Positions 32,657 through 37,942 of a DNA stretch of 37,942 nt are shown here, in pieces. The position numbers and the translations under genes are program-made. Each line of letters opens with the position of its first letter. The stretch's first letter is position 1. The notes under the pieces are model-generated. The model ran no database searches and was not told the DNA's origin. It saw nothing but the letters and a program-made list of their open reading frames with translations. The DNA comes from an uncultured archaeon (lineage in GTDB: Archaea > Halobacteriota > Methanosarcinia > Methanosarcinales > Methanoperedenaceae), in assembly GCA_902384525.1 (NCBI GenBank), contig CABMCA010000055.1, positions 1 through 37,942 of the forward strand, written 5' to 3'.

Positions 32657-33832
32657 ATGGGAGTTATTCGACTCGGCTGTTCGGGCTGGGACTACAGGGA
32701 TTGGGCAGGTGTGTTCTATAGGGATAAAGAGGAGTCAAAACTAAGGGCATATTCAAGGATATTCAACACTGCTGAGATCAACTCCACATTCTACAGCTAT
32801 CCCCAGCCCGGCATCGTATTTGGCTGGGCAAAGTATACTCCGCAGGATTTTAAATTTGCAGTGAAACTTAACCGCCTGATAACCCACGAAAAAATTCTGG
32901 AAATTTCAAAAGGAGTGGAGGATGACCTAAAAAGGTTCATGGAACTCATGAAACCGCTTCAAGAGTCGGGAAAACTTGCCTGCATTCTGATCCAGCTCCC
33001 GCCTGGAATGAAGTTCAGGAAAGACAGGATAGAAGAATTTCTTAAAATACTGCCCTGCGATATGCGATTTGCACTTGAATACAGGAATGAGGCATGGCTG
33101 ACAGAACAAGCGCATGACCTGCTGAGAGATTACAATGTTGCAGCCGTAGCAGTTGATGAACCGCTGCTCCCGCCTGATATCAGATTGACTTCGGATATTG
33201 CATACGTTCGCTGGCACGGGAGAGGCGAAAAAATGTGGTATCACTACCACTATTCTAAAGATGAGCTTGCAGCCTGGATACCGAAACTGAAGGAGATGTC
33301 GAAGAGTGCAGACGTCTATGGATATTTCAACAACCACTACTATGGCTATGCTCCTGAGAACTGTATAGATGTACTTGAGATGTTAGAGATGGCTACGCCA
33401 GAGCAGAAAGAGATGAGGCAGCACATATCAGGTTACTGGAAAGGCAGGGTAATAACAAATGTAATTGCAAAGACGCTCAGCGATTATCTACCACAGGAAA
33501 AGGGCAATGTAGCGACCTTACTATCAGGATTTGTCGAAACTTCAAGGCTTGAGAAAGCAAGAGAGATAAAGGACATTGAGATAATGGAACTGGGAACTGA
33601 TAAGATAGTAGCGGATGTACGGGGTTATTCGGTTTACATTGATCTGGAAAAAAGGTTCATATTGCACGACTGCGCGGACTGGCAGAGAACTGCGCGAGAG
33701 AGGCGGTTTTGCAAGCATATCGGCGCGTTAATGCTTGCGCTGCCTGAGGATACGGCAAGAAGTGTGCTTGAGCGGATCAAAAGGCAGCAGTGGGAGTTCA
33801 GCCAGTATACGGGGAGAGGGGAGACTTATTGA
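32657..33832 (+). CDS. DUF72 (YecE-like) protein fused to a SWIM zinc finger
   Basis: 391 residues. Residues 1-245 are a DUF72 TIM-barrel: IRLGCSGWDYRDWAGVFY at the N-terminus, FNTAEINSTFYSYP, EYRNEAW (about 141-147), VRWHGRG (about 189-195) and YGYFNNHYYGYAPENC. The C-terminal ~130 residues contain a SWIM-like zinc finger, HDCADWQRTARERRFCKHIG (about 336-355), in which the first cysteine of CxC is a histidine; CKH is intact. The linker has no recognised domain. DUF72 function is unknown; SWIM fingers bind nucleic acid or protein, so the fusion hints at a nucleic-acid role. Confidence 0.82.
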   Translation: MGVIRLGCSGWDYRDWAGVFYRDKEESKLRAYSRIFNTAEINSTFYSYPQPGIVFGWAKYTPQDFKFAVKLNRLITHEKILEISKGVEDDLKRFMELMKPLQESGKLACILIQLPPGMKFRKDRIEEFLKILPCDMRFALEYRNEAWLTEQAHDLLRDYNVAAVAVDEPLLPPDIRLTSDIAYVRWHGRGEKMWYHYHYSKDELAAWIPKLKEMSKSADVYGYFNNHYYGYAPENCIDVLEMLEMATPEQKEMRQHISGYWKGRVITNVIAKTLSDYLPQEKGNVATLLSGFVETSRLEKAREIKDIEIMELGTDKIVADVRGYSVYIDLEKRFILHDCADWQRTARERRFCKHIGALMLALPEDTARSVLERIKRQQWEFSQYTGRGETY

Positions 33833-34091
33833 TAGGCGTTCATATTCGTATATGCAGCTAAAAATAGTGTAAGTAAGGTCTATTTACGACATAGCTACTC
33901 GAATTCAAAGTTTAATTGCCCTCTATTCACCGATATCTTCTCAACAGTTGTACGATTCATGATTTTTCCCCGGTCAAAAATATATCCGCATCTCCGAGGA
34001 TTCTTTCCTATACATCCAGCATATACATCGCGATAATGCTATCAGTCCTATCCTATCAAGATATTTTGGATGTATTGTATGCTCCACAATC
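33833..34091. other. Spacer between DUF72-SWIM and tspO
   Basis: About 260 bp between convergent genes. No gene or RNA is seen. A small palindrome CTCAA-CTA-TTGAG (about 34091-34103) sits at the tspO stop and could be a weak transcription end signal. Open frames through here run antisense to tspO and are not credible. Confidence 0.4.
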
Positions 34092-34580
34092 TCAACTATT
34101 GAGTCTCCATATCATGAAATTAAGGATCGCTGCAAAACTCACCCAGATTATGTATGGGATGAGCAAAAGACCTGCTATTCTTGATATCTTCATGAAAATC
34201 ATTATTGTAAATGCTATTGAGATCCACAGGATAGAAATTTCTATCAGCCCGGAAAGTGGGGACCGGAGGCCGAAGAACGCTGCCGACCACAGCACATTCA
34301 GGATCAACTGGACTGCAAAGATGACAAGAGCATTTTTGACCTGTTGACCTTCAAGACCCCTTCGCCATACCAGATAAAGCGAGATACCCATCATCACGAA
34401 AAGAGTGGTCCATACCGGAAAGAATAACCAGTTCGGAGGGGCAAAAGAAGGTTTGGTGAGCGTTGCATACCATGTCGGTATCGCCGGGATCGTGAAAAAC
34501 GAACCAAGAAAACCCGCGAAAAGACATATTGTAATGCTGACGATCAGTTTGATCGACTCAGGTACATTTTTGTTTATCAT
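34092..34580 (-). CDS. tspO: TspO/MBR-family membrane protein
   Basis: 162 residues with five transmembrane helices. Family marks: KPSFAPPNWLFFPVWT (about 43-58) with the WxPP/FPVWT loop, and the helix-3 segment LVIFAVQLILNVLWSAAFFG. TspO binds porphyrins and, in bacteria, degrades or senses protoporphyrin; in archaea its role is little known, but ligand-binding residues near A-Q-L-x-L-N-x-x-W are present. It is followed in the leftward order by the PaaK-like gene upstream (34614-35957) and both may be one transcript (33-bp gap). Confidence 0.93.
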   Translation of the reverse strand: MINKNVPESIKLIVSITICLFAGFLGSFFTIPAIPTWYATLTKPSFAPPNWLFFPVWTTLFVMMGISLYLVWRRGLEGQQVKNALVIFAVQLILNVLWSAAFFGLRSPLSGLIEISILWISIAFTIMIFMKISRIAGLLLIPYIIWVSFAAILNFMIWRLNS

Positions 34581-34613
34581 GTATTATCTCCTATTTTGAA
34601 CTGATCCATAGCT

Positions 34614-35957
34614 CTATCTTCTATCAACCAGGCGCTTTGGTCTGCCCTTTATCCGGTAGAATTCCAGATCCCGAAGACCTGCAAAGTTGAAAATAATCTT
34701 GAACATTCCTTCTGCATATACCTGCTCAAGGGGTGGCTTATATCTGAAAAATGTCCGCAGGAAGTTCTCTTCAACAGCTTTTCTGTCACACTTATCCCTG
34801 TCAAGACATTCAACGCTCACTCTCAAAATCGTCTCTCCTTCATCATCGCCGCCATAAAGGAATGCCTCATATTCCCCTGTAAGGTATTCCATATTCTCGC
34901 GCTGGAATACTCCCCGCTCCACATCCACACGGTTAAAGGGCGTTTCTGCGACCCAGAAGGTCTCAGATTCACGTTGGGGATTCATGATCTTCATATGAGT
35001 CCTGCCGCAGGCGCATCGTTTCCTTGTGATTACAGTGGTAGTGTCTTCGGTATCATAGTTCAGCAACAGGGTACCGGATTTTCCACCTACTGGCAAAAGC
35101 GTTGTAAGGACGATCCTGCCGCAGTCACCATCGCGTACAAAGTTTTTCAATGCAGGATCATAGATGTCAAGGTGAACGAGGTCTTCAGGCACATGGAGCC
35201 CACCCAGATCGGTGCACTCACCGCACATCGTTCCTTCCGTGCTCCCGTAGGTGTTATAGACCTGGCAACCCCACACCTCGGCAAGGTATGCACGCGACTC
35301 ATCGGCAAAACTCTCCCCTCCGACAACAAGGCGCCTGATACTTGATTCCTGAGGAAGGATATTTTCATTTTTCATCTGCCTGGCAAGAGCCAGCAGTTTG
35401 AAAACGCTCCCGACTATCCCGGTGGGCTTATAATTCTTTATGACGCGGGATGGAAATGTGCACTTTCCCATCGGAATGATCGTTATACCAATTTCACGGG
35501 CAGCAAGGGTCATTGTATTGGCGCCGATGTTCATGCCGTATGACGCACAAACAACCACCCTATCGCCAGGGCCAAAACCCTGTGAGACAAAGCTCCTCGC
35601 ATATTTTTCAGCATACCGTTCCCAATCCTGCCATGTGAGAAAGAATGCTTTTGGAGTCCCGCTTGTTCCTGATGTCTCATGAAGTGTGAAAACCTCCCTC
35701 CAATCTACACTTCTGAACTGGAAATCTGTACTTTCCGGCGGCTGGTACTCTCTCATTGTTTTCCCAGATATTATGGGCAATTCCCGAAGATCTTCATGTG
35801 TGCGCACATCGGATGGATTTATTCCGTGCTCCCTGAACCACTTTTTATAGAAAGGCGAATTTTCGCTGGCATACTTGACAGTATAGCGTATGCGCTCTTC
35901 TATTAGCGAATCAAGATCTCCCCTACTCATGGTCTCTATTTTTTCATTAAAGAACAC
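34614..35957 (-). CDS. PaaK-like adenylate-forming enzyme (coenzyme F390 synthetase family)
   Basis: 447 residues of the phenylacetate-CoA ligase branch of the ANL superfamily. Phosphate loop TSGTSGTPK (95-103), YGSTEG (237-242, A5 motif), LNYDTED (about 304-310, A7), and the C-terminal domain after about 330. A cysteine pair in RCACGRTHMKI resembles the zinc-binding insertion found in PaaK homologues. Methanogen homologues are called coenzyme F390 synthetases, which adenylate F420; substrate here is not proven. The gene is upstream of tspO on the minus strand. Confidence 0.83.
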   Translation of the reverse strand: MFFNEKIETMSRGDLDSLIEERIRYTVKYASENSPFYKKWFREHGINPSDVRTHEDLRELPIISGKTMREYQPPESTDFQFRSVDWREVFTLHETSGTSGTPKAFFLTWQDWERYAEKYARSFVSQGFGPGDRVVVCASYGMNIGANTMTLAAREIGITIIPMGKCTFPSRVIKNYKPTGIVGSVFKLLALARQMKNENILPQESSIRRLVVGGESFADESRAYLAEVWGCQVYNTYGSTEGTMCGECTDLGGLHVPEDLVHLDIYDPALKNFVRDGDCGRIVLTTLLPVGGKSGTLLLNYDTEDTTTVITRKRCACGRTHMKIMNPQRESETFWVAETPFNRVDVERGVFQRENMEYLTGEYEAFLYGGDDEGETILRVSVECLDRDKCDRKAVEENFLRTFFRYKPPLEQVYAEGMFKIIFNFAGLRDLEFYRIKGRPKRLVDRR

Positions 35958-36192
35958 AATAACAGATACAACCTCAAGAATAATATGGTTTTCCTATTTA
36001 TATGCAGGCGTTAACTATACAATTATTGTAGAGCAGTTTTAATTGAATGACAGTGCAAGCCCGTTACTTATTTTATGGCCACTTCAAATCAAGTAAACCC
36101 CAATAAAAATTGTTTTTTTATTGTTTATTTAGAAGCATTGATATATACCGGGGATAGAATAATAAAAAGTGTCAGTATGGGTAACGTAAAAT
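35958..36192. promoter_or_regulatory. Divergent promoter region
   Basis: This 235-bp gap separates the leftward PaaK-like gene and the rightward DUF362 gene. On the minus strand GCATATAAATAGG (about 35993-36005) is a TATA box about 40-45 bp before the PaaK-like ATG. On the plus strand TTGATATATACC (about 36138-36149) is a TATA candidate for the DUF362 gene. No other structure is noted. Confidence 0.55.
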
Positions 36193-37362
36193 ATGGAAAA
36201 GCAAACTGAGAGCAGTAATCTTTCTACAGTGTCGCTTGTAAGGTGCCAGACCTATGGTCAATCAAATATCGATGCTGCGGTTGAAAAGGCACTGGAGCTT
36301 ATTGGCGGAATTAAAAGCTATGTTAAACCCGGTGATCGTGTTCTTCTGAAGATAAATCTCCTGACAGGTGATGTTCCTGAAAAAGCAGTTACCACCCATC
36401 CGGCGATTGTTCGGGCTATGATACGTCAGGTTAAAGCAGCGGGAGGGATCCCGCAGGTTGGCGACTGCAGCGGCCATGAGGGGGGGCCAAATTATAAAAG
36501 ATACATTACAGCCTGCCGTAATACTGGCATTATGAAAGTATGCGAGGAAGAAGGAGCCAGTATCTTACACCTCAGTGCGGAGTCTATCGAGGTAAAAAAT
36601 CCCGGTGGCCGCATATTCAAGAGCTTCATTTTATCAAAGCAGGTTCAGGAAGCTGATGTGCTGATATCTTTACCAAAACTCAAGACCCATGGGCTGACAT
36701 TATTTACCGGAGGGGTGAAAAATAATTTCGGCTGTGTAACTGGTCTCAATAAAGCAAAAATGCATCTTCGTGCCCAGGACCCGGAAACATTTTCCCAGAT
36801 GCTCGTGGATCTCCTTGGCATAGTGCGGCCTGAATTGACAGTAATGGACGCAGTTGTTGGTATGGAAGGGAACGGACCCAGCAACGGCACTCCAAGACAG
36901 GTCAATGCAATTCTGGCAAGCTGCGACCCTGTGGCACTTGATGCAGTGGCCTGCAAGATGATCGGTATAGACCCGTTCATAGTACCTTCCACCCGCCTGG
37001 CACACGAACAGGATATGGGAACCGGAGATATTTCCCATATCGATGTACGTGGAGAGGATCTGAAGGACATGCAAATTGAGGACTTCAAGCTTCCTTCTGG
37101 TACTGCATCATTTTTCCGCGCAAGGGGCCTGATGCGTTTCCTTCGCAGTATGCTGGTTGCAAAACCTGAACTGGTAAGACAACAATGCAAAAAATGCTGG
37201 ATATGCATGGAACACTGCCCTTCTGGTGCAATATCAAAAAAAGAAGACTATCCTTCATTTGATCATAAGAAATGTATCAGATGTTACTGCTGTCAGGAAC
37301 TGTGTCCAGGTAATGCCATTGAATTGAAGACTCCTTTTCTGGGCAGATTTGTAAAAAATTAA
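36193..37362 (+). CDS. DUF362 protein with C-terminal 2[4Fe-4S] ferredoxin domain
   Basis: 389 residues. A DUF362 domain covers about 15-290 (VLLKINLLTGDVPEKAVTTH, then PQVGDCSGHEGGPNYKRY and LPKLKTHGLTLFTGGVKNNF). The C-terminal ferredoxin part has two motifs, CKKCWICMEHCP and CIRCYCCQELCP, before residue 385. DUF362-ferredoxin proteins are common in anaerobes and presumed redox proteins; their substrate is unknown. Divergent from the PaaK-like gene. Confidence 0.87.
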   Translation: MEKQTESSNLSTVSLVRCQTYGQSNIDAAVEKALELIGGIKSYVKPGDRVLLKINLLTGDVPEKAVTTHPAIVRAMIRQVKAAGGIPQVGDCSGHEGGPNYKRYITACRNTGIMKVCEEEGASILHLSAESIEVKNPGGRIFKSFILSKQVQEADVLISLPKLKTHGLTLFTGGVKNNFGCVTGLNKAKMHLRAQDPETFSQMLVDLLGIVRPELTVMDAVVGMEGNGPSNGTPRQVNAILASCDPVALDAVACKMIGIDPFIVPSTRLAHEQDMGTGDISHIDVRGEDLKDMQIEDFKLPSGTASFFRARGLMRFLRSMLVAKPELVRQQCKKCWICMEHCPSGAISKKEDYPSFDHKKCIRCYCCQELCPGNAIELKTPFLGRFVKN

Positions 37363-37416
37363 ATTGTATCATGCATTTGCTTCAGCCCGGCGAAATTTCG
37401 ATATGTCATACTTTTC

Positions 37417-37731
37417 TGCATCAACTGCAAGAAATGGCGCTCGACACGGGTTGTAAAAAGCGAGCCAGAGTGCCCGGAATGTCCATTGTGCGGCAGCAAA
37501 AAAGCAGGAGAAGTACAAATCGGAAGAGGAATGAAAAAGAACGGCGCGGGTTTTCAAGAAGCGAACCTTGTTCTGTCGCATGGGAAAACTGCGGCTATAG
37601 TGCTTGCTTCAAAGGGCATCGGGCCTAAGACTGCTTCGAGGGTTATCGGGAAGCTGAGGAGGATGAGGAGGAGTTTTACAGCTTCGGGGTCAAGGGGGAG
37701 AGAACGCCAGCCCTTTGAAAGGGCTGGATGA
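37417..37731 (+). pseudogene. 3' remnant of a Lhr/DEAD-family helicase gene
   Basis: Read in frame from 37417, this gives a zinc ribbon CINCKKWRS..CPEC..CPLCG followed by EANLVLSHGKTAAIVLASKG and IGPKTASRVIGKL. This is the C-terminal end of a large archaeal DEAD/DEAH (Lhr-like) helicase. The rest of the gene, over 700 codons, is missing; part of the linker after the ribbon is deleted; and a frameshift follows KL, since the other frame continues EEDEEEFYS as the family does. It lies directly between DUF362 and an insertion-sequence end. Confidence 0.75.
37707..37727. repeat. Perfect 21-bp palindrome, presumed IS left-end hairpin
   Basis: Ten-base arms CCAGCCCTTT and AAAGGGCTGG flank a single G. 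It lies 77 bp before the TnpB start. IS200/IS605-type elements carry subterminal hairpins at both ends that the transposase TnpA reads, so this is likely the left end of the element. No TnpA gene is visible in the window. Confidence 0.65.
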
Positions 37732-37803
37732 ATCGTACCCTTGGAATACTTTCACTTCCCTCTCCTAAAGCATATATCCTGCTATACCGAAACAGGAAGT
37801 AGC

Positions 37804-37942
37804 ATGAGAAAAACATACCAATTCAGATTATACCCGAATAATAATCAGGAAGTTAAACTGAATAGTACACTTTCCACATGCCGACGCCTGTACAACGATT
37901 CTCTGGCTGAACGAAAACTACAGGCGGAGCTTAACAGGTTAA
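37804..37942 (+). CDS. tnpB: TnpB, IS200/IS605-type, 5' part only
   Basis: The first 46 codons (MRKTYQFRLYPNNNQEVKLN, then STLSTCRRLYNDSLAERKLQ) match the N-terminus of IS605-family TnpB, the RNA-guided nuclease ancestor of Cas12. The frame is open at the window edge, so catalytic RuvC residues cannot be checked. The palindrome at 37707-37727 likely marks its left end. It sits next to the decayed helicase gene. Confidence 0.85.
   Translation, partial: MRKTYQFRLYPNNNQEVKLNSTLSTCRRLYNDSLAERKLQAELNRL

Noticed and set aside
33916-34347. 143-codon rightward open frame.
   Set aside because: It is antisense to tspO, which has five membrane helices and family motifs.
1-37942. CRISPR arrays, rRNA and tRNA genes.
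   Set aside because: No regularly spaced repeats or tRNA T-loop/CCA-type patterns were found outside coding sequence.

Overview
The window is archaeal chromosome. The protein set is euryarchaeal: an Lsm/SmAP protein next to ribosomal protein L37e, archaeal SepF, a single-domain ZPR1 protein, the Arv/Oap GTPase cluster, and an S-layer protein with two copies of the Methanosarcina-type S-layer duplication domain. TATA boxes lie about 25-30 bp from predicted starts, with a mix of leaderless starts and GGTGA/GGAG ribosome-binding sites. An S-layer of this type, together with siroheme sulfite reductase, APS reductase and ATP sulfurylase, suggests Methanosarcinales, plausibly a Methanoperedens-like ANME-2d organism. 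The sequence alone cannot fix the genus.

Layout. 1-3054: leftward housekeeping genes (PUA protein, SepF, ZPR1, NOL1/NOP2/Sun RNA methylase). 3139-6442: rightward lsm, rpl37e, purF, then arvA-arvB-arvC, the GTPase module linked to extracellular vesicle formation in haloarchaea. 6436-7916: a small exported protein and malate dehydrogenase. 8215-12699: an AT-rich defence island (Vsr nickase, C5-cytosine methyltransferase, NgoFVII/PLD-type nuclease, Z1-domain ATPase), bracketed by an imperfect 42-bp direct repeat that carries a promoter-like box. 12843-16357: sulfate assimilation (siroheme sulfite reductase, APS reductase, ATP sulfurylase) interrupted by a leftward vapBC toxin-antitoxin pair. 16524-20959: Kup potassium transporter, a secreted adhesin-like protein, an FtsZ/tubulin-superfamily GTPase and a 2[4Fe-4S] ferredoxin.

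20960-23140: a large hairpin built of CACAGAG-type words, then a YrdC/Sua5 gene, an MNT nucleotidyltransferase antitoxin and the first 32 codons of its HEPN toxin. The toxin is cut off by a duplicated copy of the 3' part of the YrdC gene. 23324-28647: the S-layer gene with a clear terminator, then small membrane proteins. 28858-33832: a run of bacterial-looking small enzymes (SnoaL-like, DHFR/RibD-like twice, PhnB/VOC twice, an SRPBCC fragment) ending in a DUF72-SWIM fusion. 34092-37362: TspO, a PaaK/F390-synthetase-like adenylating enzyme and a DUF362-ferredoxin protein. 37417-37942: a decayed 3' end of a helicase gene, a perfect palindrome, and the start of an IS200/IS605-type TnpB that runs off the window.

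The most notable points are the wrecked MNT-HEPN pair, the repeat-flanked restriction/Vsr/Z1 island, the arvABC cluster outside haloarchaea, and a divergent FtsZ-like protein beside a secreted protein. I found no CRISPR array, rRNA or tRNA.
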